In this document: positions 16,477 through 24,661 of the stretch, one piece after another
Position numbering within the stretch: position 1 is the stretch's first letter
How the letters are laid out: the number at the start of each line of letters is the position of its first letter
Assembly: GCF_023101185.1 (NCBI RefSeq)
Contig: NZ_CP078077.1
Coordinates: 1,269,630 to 1,333,629 of the forward strand
Direction: 5' to 3'
From: Microbacterium galbinum
GTDB taxonomy: Bacteria > Actinomycetota > Actinomycetes > Actinomycetales > Microbacteriaceae
DNA length: 64,000 nucleotides
Notes under the pieces: generated by a model
Told to the model about the DNA's origin: nothing
Seen by the model: only the letters and a program-made list of their open reading frames with translations
Databases searched by the model: none
Program-made: the position numbers and the translations under genes

Positions 16477-17904
16477 TCAGGCGCGCGCCGCCCACCAGGC
16501 GCGCAGACGCTCCTCGGCGACGTCCGTCCCGAGCACGCCCTCGTCGAGGCGCAGGTCGAGCAGGAACTTGTAGGCCTCGCCGACCTCGCGACCAGGACGG
16601 ATGCCGAGCACCTCCTGGATGCGATTGCCGTCGAGTTCCGGACGCATCGCGTCGAGTTGCTCCTGTTCGGCGAGCGCCGCGATGCGCGACTCGATGTCGT
16701 CGTACGCCGACGACAGTCGCGCCGCCTTGCGCTTGTTGCGCGTGGTCACATCCGCACGGGTGAGGATGTGCAGGCGTTCGAGCAGGGGGCCCGCATCGCG
16801 CACGTAACGGCGCACCGCGGCATCCGTCCAGGCGCCCTCGGCGTAGCCGAAGAACCTCAGGTGCAGCTCGATAAGGGTGGCGACGGCATCCGTCGTGGCG
16901 GTGTCGAACCGCAGGGCCTGCAGGCGCTTGCGCGCCATGCGGGCGCCGACGATGTCGTGGTGGTGGAACGTGACCGCTCCGCCGTCTTCGAGCTTGCGTG
17001 TGCGGGGCTTGCCGATGTCATGCAGCAGAGCCGCGATGCGCAGCGCCACGTCGGGCTCGGCACCCGGATGCCGGGAGTGCTCGAGCGAGATCGCCTGGCG
17101 CAGCACCGTCAGGGAGTGCTCGTAGACGTCTTTGTGGTGGTGGTGCTCGTCGACCTCGAGCTTGAGGGCGCTCACCTCGGGCAGGAATTCGTCGATCAGT
17201 CCGGTCTCGACGAGAGCGCGGATGCCGCGCACCGGGTCGTCGGTCTGCATGAGGCGCACGAGCTCGGACTGGATGCGCTCGGGGCTGACGATCTCGAGCG
17301 TCGCCCGCAGCCGCGTGATCGCGTCGGCGGTGTCGTCGTCGATGCGGAAGCCGAGCTGTGCGCTGAACCGGGCGGCCCGCAGCATGCGCAGCGGGTCGTC
17401 ACCGAACGAGACGTCGGGGTCGGTCGGGGTGCGGAGCAACCCCGCGATGAGGTCTTCGACCCCGCCGGTCGGGTCGACGAGCTTCACCGAGGGCACCTGC
17501 AGCGCCATCGCGTTGACCGTGAAGTCGCGACGCACCAGATCGGCGTCGATCGTGTCGCCGAACTCGACGGTGGGCTTGCGCGTCACCCCGTCGTAGCTGT
17601 CGGCGCGGTAGGTCGTGATCTCGACCTGCTCCTTCTGCACGCGCGCACCGATCGTGCCGAACGCACGGCCGATGTCCCACTGCGCGGTCGAGATCGGGGT
17701 GACGATGCGCAGGATGTCGTCGGGCCGAGCATCGGTCGTGAAGTCGAGGTCGTGGGTCGGACGCCCCAGCAGCGCATCGCGCACGGGACCGCCGACGACG
17801 GCCAGGTCGAACCCGGCATCCGCGAACGCCGTGGCGAGGGTGCGCACCACCGGATGCGCGGCGAGCGCGCCGAGACGGTCGAGGCCTTCGGCCATGTTGA
17901 GCAT
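16477..17904 (-). CDS. CCA tRNA nucleotidyltransferase
   Basis: Adds or repairs the 3' CCA end of tRNAs. In 475 aa it has the nucleotidyltransferase head (VVGGPVRDALLGRPTHDLDFTTDARPDD, residues about 36-63), the conserved RRDFTVNAMA motif, the neck/body (DPLRMLRAARFSAQLGFRID) and an HD domain (LLHDIGKPRTRK), which some family members use as a phosphohydrolase. The start at 17904 is supported by a TACGCT hexamer seven bases upstream. The very long frame extending upstream is a shadow of the phosphoesterase gene. It is a class II enzyme close to the oriC region, as in other Actinobacteria. Confidence 0.95.
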   Translation of the reverse strand: MLNMAEGLDRLGALAAHPVVRTLATAFADAGFDLAVVGGPVRDALLGRPTHDLDFTTDARPDDILRIVTPISTAQWDIGRAFGTIGARVQKEQVEITTYRADSYDGVTRKPTVEFGDTIDADLVRRDFTVNAMALQVPSVKLVDPTGGVEDLIAGLLRTPTDPDVSFGDDPLRMLRAARFSAQLGFRIDDDTADAITRLRATLEIVSPERIQSELVRLMQTDDPVRGIRALVETGLIDEFLPEVSALKLEVDEHHHHKDVYEHSLTVLRQAISLEHSRHPGAEPDVALRIAALLHDIGKPRTRKLEDGGAVTFHHHDIVGARMARKRLQALRFDTATTDAVATLIELHLRFFGYAEGAWTDAAVRRYVRDAGPLLERLHILTRADVTTRNKRKAARLSSAYDDIESRIAALAEQEQLDAMRPELDGNRIQEVLGIRPGREVGEAYKFLLDLRLDEGVLGTDVAEERLRAWWAARA

Positions 17905-17911
17905 GGGTTCC

Positions 17912-17917
17912 AGCGTA
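17912..17917 (-). promoter_or_regulatory. -10 hexamer of a probable leaderless gene (start 17904)
   Basis: TACGCT on the minus strand, then seven bases to the ATG. Confidence 0.5.
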
Positions 17918-17939
17918 GTCGGGCGGTGTGGTCGTGCCC

Positions 17940-18233
17940 TCAGAACAGCGGGTTCTCTCCCCGGGCCCTGTCGATCGCCTGCACCCGGCCCTGGATGAGG
18001 CGCAGCAGCATCATGCTCAGCACGCCGCCGCCGATCACGGCCACCGCGACGAGGAACCAGATGCCGACCTCGGGGTCGATGAGCTCGAACCCGTAGATGA
18101 GCACGGCTCCGAGCAGCAGCACCGGCCCCTCGATCAGCGCGAACGTGATGAAGAGGCGGGTCTGGCGCGAGAGGTAATCCTTCTCGACGGCTCTGACACG
18201 TGCATCGACCGAGGAGTCTCCCGCGTGGCTCAT
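17940..18233 (-). CDS. Small two-span membrane protein of unknown function (97 aa)
   Basis: A short hydrophilic N-terminus (MSHAGDSSVDARVRAVEKDYLSRQ) precedes two predicted membrane helices (LFITFALIEGPVLLLGAVLIYGF and GIWFLVAVAVIGGGVLSMMLL) and a basic cytoplasmic tail (IQGRVQAIDRARGENPLF). No family is recognised. The start at 18233 is preferred over one 13 codons upstream because a TACCGT hexamer lies six bases before it. It is divergent from the phosphoesterase gene, with about 70 bases between start codons. Confidence 0.75.
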   Translation of the reverse strand: MSHAGDSSVDARVRAVEKDYLSRQTRLFITFALIEGPVLLLGAVLIYGFELIDPEVGIWFLVAVAVIGGGVLSMMLLRLIQGRVQAIDRARGENPLF

Positions 18234-18239
18234 GCATCC

Positions 18240-18245
18240 ACGGTA
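18240..18245 (-). promoter_or_regulatory. -10 hexamer of a probable leaderless gene (start 18233)
   Basis: TACCGT on the minus strand, then six bases to the ATG. Confidence 0.5.
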
Positions 18246-18294
18246 CCGATGCGACGGGATGCGTTCCAGCATTCCGCCACCGTGCTCCCCGCCA

Positions 18295-18300
18295 TAGGAT
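18295..18300 (+). promoter_or_regulatory. -10 hexamer of a probable leaderless gene (start 18307)
   Basis: TAGGAT followed by six bases and the ATG at 18307. Confidence 0.5.
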
Positions 18301-18306
18301 CACCCC

Positions 18307-20103
18307 ATGGCCGACGACAGCACCCCTCCCCCGGCATCCGATCCGGCATCCGACCGGAATCCCGACGCTGCCCGCACCCCGTCGCGGCGCGGGTTCCTCA
18401 AGATGGGCGGGGCCGCGTTCGCCGGCGCCGTCGTCGGCGGTGCGGCGGGAGCGGCCATCGGCGCATCCGTCGCCGCGCAGAATTCCCGCAACGGCTTCGC
18501 GTCCGAACCCGACCCCTTCGCCGCCCTCACCCCGCGCAGCGAGCCCGGGTTCGACCACCTCGTGGTCGTCATGGGCGAGAACCGCTCCTTCGACAACCTG
18601 CTCGGCTACCTGTACTCGCCGCAGACGCTGCCAGCCGGCGAGACGTTCGAGGGGCTCGCGTTCGGCAAGCACAGCAACACGGCATCCGATGGCACCATCG
18701 TCGACGCCCACGTGTACACCGGCGACACCGATCGCATCATGAGCCTGCCCGATCCCGACCCGGGCGAGGAGTACCCGCACGTCAACACGCAGATCTTCGG
18801 CACGGTCGACCCGAAGGGAAACGCCGATCTGTTCGTCGACGAGATGACCGCCCCGTTCAACGCTCCGACGCACGGCGAGAAGGCCACGATGTCGGGGTTC
18901 CTCGAGGACTACATCATCAACTTCCGTCGCCTGCGCAAGGGCACGGAGCCGAAGCCCGAAGAGGCCGCGCACATCATGGGCTCGTTCTCGCCCGAGATGC
19001 TCCCGGTGCTCTCGACACTCGCGAGCGAGTTCGCGGTCTTCGACCACTGGTACGCCGGCGTGCCCTCGCAGACCTTCTGCAATCGCTCCTTCTTCCACGC
19101 GTCGACCTCGCATGGCTTCGTCACCAACCAGGCCGGCGGCGGCTACAAGAAGTGGCTCGACGCTCCCGCCGCCCCGACCGTCTTCAACCGGCTCGAAGAG
19201 AAGAAGGTGAGCTGGAAGATCTACATCGACAAGCTGCAGCTCGTCTCGTTCACCGGGATGCTGCACGCCGCCGTGCTCGAGAAGTACTGGCGCACCGACC
19301 ACTTCGGCACCATGGAGGACTTCTACGCCGACACGAAGAACGGCACCCTCCCCGCCTACGCGTTCATCGAGCCGCGCATGGTCTACGACCACAACGACTT
19401 CCACCCGCCGTTCGGCTCGCCCCGCGAGAGCACGGTCGACGGAGAGCCGGTCTACGACAGTGCGATCTCCGACGTGCGCGCCGGCGACCGACTCATCCAC
19501 GACATCTACGAGGCCGTGCGCACGAGCGCCTCACCGAAGGGGTCGAACGCGGTCAACACCCTGCTGCTCATCACCTTCGACGAGCACGGCGGATGCTACG
19601 ACCACGTGCCGCCGCCCGCCGCGACCAAGCCGACCGCCGACACCGGTGCCGGCGAGATGGGGTTCACCTTCGACCGCCTCGGATGCCGCGTTCCCGCGAT
19701 CGCCGTGTCGGCGTACACGAAGCGCGGCACGATCGTGCACGACGAGATGCATCATGGCACCGTCACCGCCACGCTCTCGCGGCTCCACGGATTGAAGCCT
19801 CTCAACGACCGCGACGCCTCGGCGAACACGCTGTTCGAGGCCATCAACCTCGATCAGCCGCGGCATCCGTCGGACTGGCCCGTCACGACTCCCGCCTACA
19901 CGCCGCCGAACCCCGAGGAACTCGAGCCGAAGCCGGGAGACCCCTCCGGCATGAAGCCCCTCACACCGCCCGCGCGGGGACTCCTCGGCCTGCTGCTGTC
20001 GCGCTATGGGAAGCCCGGAGAGCCCGACCCCGAGACGTTCGCCGACGCCTACCGCCTGCTGCACGAGCACGGCGAGGAGCTGTTCGGGCCGCCCGCCTCC
20101 TGA
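18307..20103 (+). CDS. Tat-exported phosphoesterase (phospholipase C / acid phosphatase family)
   Basis: A 598-aa secreted enzyme of the phosphoesterase family that includes phospholipase C and acid phosphatase AcpA. A twin-arginine signal (RRGFLKMGGAAFAGAVVGGA, R27-R28) implies export in folded form. The catalytic metal region VVVMGENRSFDNLLGYL is intact, followed by FDHWYAGVPSQTFCNRSFFHAS, YAFIEPRM and LLLITFDEHGGCYDHVPPP with metal-binding Asp/His residues. Substrate may be phospholipid or other phosphoesters. The C-terminal domain of phospholipases C is missing, which favours a phosphatase-type role. It is followed 21 bases later by the ASCH gene, which has its own -10 hexamer. Confidence 0.9.
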   Translation: MADDSTPPPASDPASDRNPDAARTPSRRGFLKMGGAAFAGAVVGGAAGAAIGASVAAQNSRNGFASEPDPFAALTPRSEPGFDHLVVVMGENRSFDNLLGYLYSPQTLPAGETFEGLAFGKHSNTASDGTIVDAHVYTGDTDRIMSLPDPDPGEEYPHVNTQIFGTVDPKGNADLFVDEMTAPFNAPTHGEKATMSGFLEDYIINFRRLRKGTEPKPEEAAHIMGSFSPEMLPVLSTLASEFAVFDHWYAGVPSQTFCNRSFFHASTSHGFVTNQAGGGYKKWLDAPAAPTVFNRLEEKKVSWKIYIDKLQLVSFTGMLHAAVLEKYWRTDHFGTMEDFYADTKNGTLPAYAFIEPRMVYDHNDFHPPFGSPRESTVDGEPVYDSAISDVRAGDRLIHDIYEAVRTSASPKGSNAVNTLLLITFDEHGGCYDHVPPPAATKPTADTGAGEMGFTFDRLGCRVPAIAVSAYTKRGTIVHDEMHHGTVTATLSRLHGLKPLNDRDASANTLFEAINLDQPRHPSDWPVTTPAYTPPNPEELEPKPGDPSGMKPLTPPARGLLGLLLSRYGKPGEPDPETFADAYRLLHEHGEELFGPPAS

Positions 20104-20112
20104 TCGGATGCC

Positions 20113-20118
20113 TAGGCT
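20113..20118 (+). promoter_or_regulatory. -10 hexamer of a probable leaderless gene (start 20125)
   Basis: TAGGCT followed by six bases and the ATG at 20125. Confidence 0.5.
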
Positions 20119-20124
20119 GAGGTC

Positions 20125-20601
20125 ATGATCACCGCCGACCCCACCGCCCTCGCCTCGTTCTGGGAAGGGGTGCGGTCGGAGCATCCGGAGCTTCCCGCCG
20201 CCGTGCCCCTGGCCTGGGCCTTCGGCGCGACCCCCGCGCACGCGGATGACCTGCTGGCTCTGGTGCTCGACGGCATCAAGACGGGCACCGCCTCATCGGT
20301 CTGGGACTACGACGCAGCAAGCGATCCAATCCCCGTCGAGGGCGAGCTGAGCATCATCCTCGACGGCACCGGAGCACCGCGCGCGGTGATCGAGACGACG
20401 AGCATCCGCATCGTCCCCTTCGACGAGGTCGAGGCCGCGCACGCCCACGCCGAGGGTGAGGGCGACCGCACGCTCGAGTACTGGCGCGCCGCGCACGAGC
20501 GGTACTGGCGCGCGCACTCCGAGAATCCGCGGGGTTTCGCGCCGGATATGCCGATCCTGTGCGAGCTGTTCCGGCTGGTGCACCCGGCCGGGCGTCCCTA
20601 A
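20125..20601 (+). CDS. ASCH domain-containing protein
   Basis: A soluble protein of 158 aa. The ASCH (PUA-like, putative RNA-binding) domain is indicated by AWAFGATPAHADDLLALVLDGIKTGTASSVWDYD, the conserved GKKTxT-like IKTGTAS, IETTSIRIVPFDEV and the late EGDRTLEYWRAAHERYW. Members are proposed to bind RNA or act as nucleoside-modifying hydrolases, but the role here is unknown. A TAGGCT hexamer six bases before the ATG suggests it is transcribed without a leader, independently of the phosphoesterase gene. Confidence 0.9.
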   Translation: MITADPTALASFWEGVRSEHPELPAAVPLAWAFGATPAHADDLLALVLDGIKTGTASSVWDYDAASDPIPVEGELSIILDGTGAPRAVIETTSIRIVPFDEVEAAHAHAEGEGDRTLEYWRAAHERYWRAHSENPRGFAPDMPILCELFRLVHPAGRP

Positions 20602-20682
20602 TTCCGGAGAAAACTGCTTCAGCACTCCGAACACAATCGAATCCGGCCGTGAACGCCCAGATTCTCAGGAGTTGTGAACGCG
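20601..20682. repeat. Degenerate CTCCGGAG/CTCAGGAG family repeat
   Basis: The interval between two convergent genes has a left half ATTCCGGAGA (20601-20610) and a right arm ATTCTCAGGAGTTGTGAACG (20661-20680), matching the arm pattern of the elements at 138-221 and 561-644. It is a decayed or hybrid copy. Confidence 0.5.
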
Positions 20683-20695
20683 AAGAACGGATGCC

Positions 20696-22708
20696 TCACC
20701 CCTCGTCGCGACCACGTGCCCGCCGACGCGACACGATGAGCAGCGTCGCGCCGAGCAGCAGCACGACCGCTCCGCCGGCCGCCCACGCGAAGGTCTCGGG
20801 GCCGAGGCCCGTACCGGGGAGCGTTCCGGTGCCCGCACCACCCGTGCCCGGCGCCGGCGGTGCGACGGGCGTCGTCGGCGGGTCAGGATCCGGCGACGGG
20901 CTGGGCTCGACCACGACCGCGGCGAGCACGAAGTCCTGGGCGATGACGGTGCCGCCGCCCTGTGGCAGGAAACCGAACGAGCGGCGCGCGAAGTCGACCG
21001 CCTGCGTGCCCTCGGGCGGGACGACGGTCAGGACGTAGTCTCCCGGCGCGAGACCGCCCAGGCTGTAGGAGCCGTCTTCCGCCGACACGAGCTGCCGCGT
21101 TCCGCCCGGACCCTCGAGCGTGAGGGCGACCCCGGCGACCGGGGCACCCGATGCATCCCGCACAGTTCCCGAGAAGCTCCCCAGCAGGGCGAGCTCGAAG
21201 TTCACGTCGGTCAGGGACTCACTGCCGAGCTCGACCGTCGCGCTGGTGGGTCCGAGTGGCGCGTAGCCGCTCGGCGGCGTGATCGTGACCGTGTAGTCGC
21301 CCGGCGGAAGGCGCGGGATCGTGTACTCGCCGAGCGGGCGGGTAACGGTCGTCGCGACGATGTTCCCGTCGGGGTCGGTGACGGTCACCACCGCCCCGCT
21401 CACGCCGATACCCGTCGCCGGCGATGTGACGACGCCACTCAGATCGGCGTTCGTCAGCAGGACGAAGTCCTCTTCCGGCGGGATCGTGATCGGATCCTCG
21501 CTGTCGTCCGGCACCGTGATCGAACGCGTGTCGTCGGCGGTCGAGAAGCCGCCCGGCGGGGTGACGCGCACGAGGTGGTCGCCGACGGGCACGGTGTCGA
21601 AGAGGTATCGCCCGTCCGATCCGGTGATGGCGGTGAGCTCGGTGCCGTCGATCGTCACGGTGACCCCGCCGACGCCGTCGCCGTTCTCGTCGACCACCCG
21701 TCCGGAGACCGCGACGGGCACGATGTCGCGCACGACGAAGTCGACGCCGACGGCATCCGTCTCACTGAGGTCGACGGGTCGGGTCGAGGGGCCTTCCGCG
21801 ATCTTTCCCTCGGGTGCGCTCACTCGCACGGTGTACCCGCCGCTGCCTTGGATGCCGGGGAAGGAATAGGTGCCATCGGCGCCGGTCGTCGTCGAGGCGA
21901 CGACCCGACCGTTCGCATCGGTCAGTATGAGATCCACATCCGCTTGCGGTGCATCGGCGTCGTCGACGACGGTTCCGCTGACGTCGCGCGCGAGCGAGGC
22001 GAACCACGTCTGGTACACCGGCAGACCCGAGCGGCGGGTGAAGACGAAGCTCAGGGTCGTGATGGGGGCGGAGGGTTCGAACCAGGCCGCCGCACCCGAG
22101 GTGTCGACCGCACCGGCGTTGCCGGTGAGCGTGAGGGTCGTGTCGTCCCAGGTGGGCACATCGGTGGCCGATCCGGTGCAGGACGGCTTGCCGACCACGC
22201 CGGGAGCGCAGTAGTTGAAACCGCCGCGGAACCCGAGCTCGTCGGCGGTGAGCGCCTGTCCGTCGGGACCGGTGGCCTGGATGCGCACGGCGTCGGCGTC
22301 GATGTCACCGAGCACGAAGGTCCAGCCTGCGGTGGGTGTCGGGTCGAGGAAGGAGTACGTCGTCGTCGACGATCCGGTCGGGGTGTCGGCCTGCGGGCGC
22401 AGGTTCAGATAGGGCTGGTCCCGGCTGGATCCGTACTTCGCGCCGACGGGGGTGCCCTGCGAGAGCCAGGTCGATGCGCCCGAGATCACGCCGACCTGGC
22501 CGGAGCGCGAGGTGCTGGTCACGATCGCGACCATGGACGGGTCGGGAGTGATCTGCACCGAGGTCGAATACGCACCGCTCGTGCCTGTCAATGGCTGCCA
22601 GGTCGCCCACTGCGTCGTGGTCGCGGCCGACGCGGGGCTCGCGACCACCGCGACAGCAGCCACCAGGGCCAGGACTCCGATGACGATGCTGCTTCGCTTC
22701 GCGCGCAT
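20696..22708 (-). CDS. LPXTG-anchored surface protein with carboxypeptidase-regulatory-like repeats
   Basis: Secreted cell-wall protein of 670 aa. The N-terminal signal peptide ends ASPASAATT. An N-terminal domain (about 30-235) of unknown fold contains one Cys pair. Four tandem carboxypeptidase-regulatory/Cna-B-like beta domains follow (about 236-600; recurring pattern SGTVxDxxGxPVxGVxVTL...DGxYxF...GDYTVxVTPP). A Pro-rich linker leads to a sorting signal LPGTG (630-634), a membrane span and the SRRRARGR tail. A sortase elsewhere in the genome should anchor it. Likely a structural or adhesive stalk. A TAGCCT hexamer six bases upstream of the ATG supports this start. Confidence 0.88.
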   Translation of the reverse strand: MRAKRSSIVIGVLALVAAVAVVASPASAATTTQWATWQPLTGTSGAYSTSVQITPDPSMVAIVTSTSRSGQVGVISGASTWLSQGTPVGAKYGSSRDQPYLNLRPQADTPTGSSTTTYSFLDPTPTAGWTFVLGDIDADAVRIQATGPDGQALTADELGFRGGFNYCAPGVVGKPSCTGSATDVPTWDDTTLTLTGNAGAVDTSGAAAWFEPSAPITTLSFVFTRRSGLPVYQTWFASLARDVSGTVVDDADAPQADVDLILTDANGRVVASTTTGADGTYSFPGIQGSGGYTVRVSAPEGKIAEGPSTRPVDLSETDAVGVDFVVRDIVPVAVSGRVVDENGDGVGGVTVTIDGTELTAITGSDGRYLFDTVPVGDHLVRVTPPGGFSTADDTRSITVPDDSEDPITIPPEEDFVLLTNADLSGVVTSPATGIGVSGAVVTVTDPDGNIVATTVTRPLGEYTIPRLPPGDYTVTITPPSGYAPLGPTSATVELGSESLTDVNFELALLGSFSGTVRDASGAPVAGVALTLEGPGGTRQLVSAEDGSYSLGGLAPGDYVLTVVPPEGTQAVDFARRSFGFLPQGGGTVIAQDFVLAAVVVEPSPSPDPDPPTTPVAPPAPGTGGAGTGTLPGTGLGPETFAWAAGGAVVLLLGATLLIVSRRRARGRDEG

Positions 22709-22714
22709 GGCGCC

Positions 22715-22720
22715 AGGCTA
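22715..22720 (-). promoter_or_regulatory. -10 hexamer of a probable leaderless gene (start 22708)
   Basis: TAGCCT on the minus strand, then six bases to the ATG. Confidence 0.5.
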
Positions 22721-22768
22721 CATCGGTATACCAACGAGGCGGAGAAAAACTTCCGCCCCGGCCGGCCG

Positions 22769-23419
22769 TCAGTTCGCGCGCGAGAACGTGATGTGCACGA
22801 CGCCGGACTCGGCCGTCTCCGACGCAACGGAGTATCCGGACTCGAGTCCGCGCAGGTCGTCCCACAAGCGGATGCCGCTGCCGATGAGGATCGGGGTGAT
22901 GCCGACGTGCAGCTCGTCGACGAGACCCGCGCGCAGGTACTCGCGCACGGTCGTCGCTCCGCCGCCCACCCGCACGTCTGCGCCCTCCGCAGCCTCGACC
23001 GCGCGTCGCAACGCCTCTTCGGGCGCCGCGTCGATGAACTCGAACGACGTGCCGTTCGCGAACTCGATGCGCTCGCGCGGGGTGTGCGTGAGCACGAACA
23101 CCGGCGCGTGGAAGGGCGGCTCGTCGCCCCACCAGCCGCGCCAGTCGGGGTCATCGGGGTTCGCGTGCAGACCGAACATCCCGGCGCCCATGATCTCGGC
23201 GCCGATGTTCTCGAAGTAGCGTGCGGCGTACTTCTCGTCGACCCCGGTCGTGCCCGCACCGCTCGTGTCGTGGAACACCCGCTCACGGAACGTGCGCGTC
23301 GCGGCATACGCCGCCGTGAGACGACCCCAGTCCTCGCCGAACGGGTTCTCCGGGGTCTGGTCGGTGGTCGTGGCGAAGCCGTCGAGAGAGATGTTGAGAT
23401 CGACGCGAACGCGGGTCAT
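22769..23419 (-). CDS. Dihydrofolate reductase / RibD C-terminal family protein
   Basis: A 216-aa oxidoreductase of the RibD_C/DHFR-like superfamily. It starts VRVDLNISLDGFATTTDQTPENPFGEDWGRL and carries PVFVLTHTPRERIEFANGTSFEFI and the nucleotide-binding VRVGGGATTVREYLRAGLVDELHVGITPILIGSG. It probably uses NADPH, but the substrate is unknown; stand-alone members are not riboflavin enzymes. GGAG five bases before the ATG is a clear ribosome-binding site. The region between this gene and the next holds an 18-bp palindrome (23442-23459). Confidence 0.9.
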   Translation of the reverse strand: MTRVRVDLNISLDGFATTTDQTPENPFGEDWGRLTAAYAATRTFRERVFHDTSGAGTTGVDEKYAARYFENIGAEIMGAGMFGLHANPDDPDWRGWWGDEPPFHAPVFVLTHTPRERIEFANGTSFEFIDAAPEEALRRAVEAAEGADVRVGGGATTVREYLRAGLVDELHVGITPILIGSGIRLWDDLRGLESGYSVASETAESGVVHITFSRAN

Positions 23420-23441
23420 GGGGTCTCCGATGTCCGAGGAG

Positions 23442-23459
23442 CGGATGCCGCGGCATCCG
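23442..23459. repeat. Perfect 18-bp palindrome of GGATGCC words
   Basis: CGGATGCCGCGGCATCCG, lying between the stop of the flavin oxidoreductase gene (23574) and the start of the reductase gene (23419). It may act as a terminator or operator, or simply reflect the over-represented GGATGC word. Confidence 0.55.
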
Positions 23460-23573
23460 ACACGGCGAACCCACTGTCGACCATCCCGCGCGCGGTGTCA
23501 ACGGCCGGCCGGTCCCGGCGAGCGCCCACTCCCGAGACGCCGAGCCGGGAACGGATGCCGCGCCCGACGCGTC

Positions 23574-24632
23574 TCAGACGACCGGGTCGCCCTGCACCGG
23601 CCCCTCGGTGTTCGGCTTCCAGCCGAGCGCCGGCGCGACGTGCTTCGCGAACGACTCGAGCACGTGCAGGTTGTATGCGGGGCCGAGCTGGTTCGGGATC
23701 GTGAGCAGCAGCGTGTCGGCGGCCATGACGGCCGAGTCGTTCTTCAGCTGCTCGATGAGCACGTCGGGTTCGGCGGCGTAGGTCTTTCCGAACGTCGAGC
23801 GGTAACCGTCGATGATGCCGATCTGGTCGCCGCTGTCCTCGCTGCGCAGACCGAAGTACGCCCGGTCCATGTCGGTGATCAGCGGGAAGACGCTGCGGCT
23901 CACCGAGACGCGCGGCGAGCCGGTGTGACCGGCCTCCTTGTAGGCCGCGCGGAACAGCGCGATCTGCTCGCTCTGGAGTTCGTGGAACGGCACGCCCGTG
24001 GCCTCGGTGAGCAGCGTCGAGCTCATCATGTTGAGGCCCTTGCGCCCGGTCTCCTCGGCGGTGGCTCGGGATCCCGAGCCCCACCAGATGTGGTCGCGGA
24101 GCGTGGGCGACTGCGGCTCGATCTGCAGGTAGCGTCCGGCGCCGACCATCCGCGGGTCGCCGGGGGCGAGGCCCTCGCCGTCGATCGCGCGCAGGAACAG
24201 GTCGAACTTCTCACGAGCCATCACGCCGCCGCGCTCGGGATCCTCCTCATCGTGGAAGCCGAACGTCTCGTAGCCGCGCAGAGCCGTCTCGGGTGACCCA
24301 CGGCTCACGCCGAGCGCGATGCGTCCGTCGGCGATCAGGTCGAGCGCGGCCGCCTCTTCGGCGAACTGGAACGGGTTCTCGTACCGCATGTCGATCACGC
24401 CGGTGCCGACCTCGATGCGCTTCGTGCGTGCGGCCATCGCCGACAGCAGCGGCATGGGCGAGGCGGCCTGGCGGGCCCAGTGGTGCACGCGCACGTAGGC
24501 GCCGTTCACCCCGATCTCATCGGCGCCCTCGGCGATCTCGATGGTCTGCTTCAGCATGTCGCCCGCGGTGCGGGTCGCCGAACCCTGGACATCGGCGTAG
24601 TGACCGAAAGAGAGGAATCCGAAAGCCTTCAT
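23574..24632 (-). CDS. LLM-class flavin-dependent oxidoreductase (luciferase-like monooxygenase)
   Basis: A 352-aa member of the bacterial luciferase-like family, which uses reduced flavin and O2 or F420. Motifs include FGFLSFGHYADVQG at the N-terminus, VRVHHWARQAASPMPLLSAMAARTKRIEVGTGVIDMRYENPFQFAEEAAALD and GRIALGVSRGSPE. The later DHIWWGSGSRATAEETGRKGLNMMSS is typical of the group. The start at 24632 (MKAFGFLSF) matches the usual family N-terminus; longer frames are shadows. The ribosome-binding site is weak. The substrate is unknown. Confidence 0.9.
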   Translation of the reverse strand: MKAFGFLSFGHYADVQGSATRTAGDMLKQTIEIAEGADEIGVNGAYVRVHHWARQAASPMPLLSAMAARTKRIEVGTGVIDMRYENPFQFAEEAAALDLIADGRIALGVSRGSPETALRGYETFGFHDEEDPERGGVMAREKFDLFLRAIDGEGLAPGDPRMVGAGRYLQIEPQSPTLRDHIWWGSGSRATAEETGRKGLNMMSSTLLTEATGVPFHELQSEQIALFRAAYKEAGHTGSPRVSVSRSVFPLITDMDRAYFGLRSEDSGDQIGIIDGYRSTFGKTYAAEPDVLIEQLKNDSAVMAADTLLLTIPNQLGPAYNLHVLESFAKHVAPALGWKPNTEGPVQGDPVV

Positions 24633-24661
24633 GGTGTATTCGAACGCATGAATACCGCGGG

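Noticed and set aside
16477-19500. A single minus-strand frame of about 1000 codons across the CCA-enzyme and phosphoesterase genes
   Set aside because: Only the part from 17904 down matches a family. The rest is arginine- and valine-rich shadow sequence opposite the phosphoesterase gene, typical of high-GC DNA.
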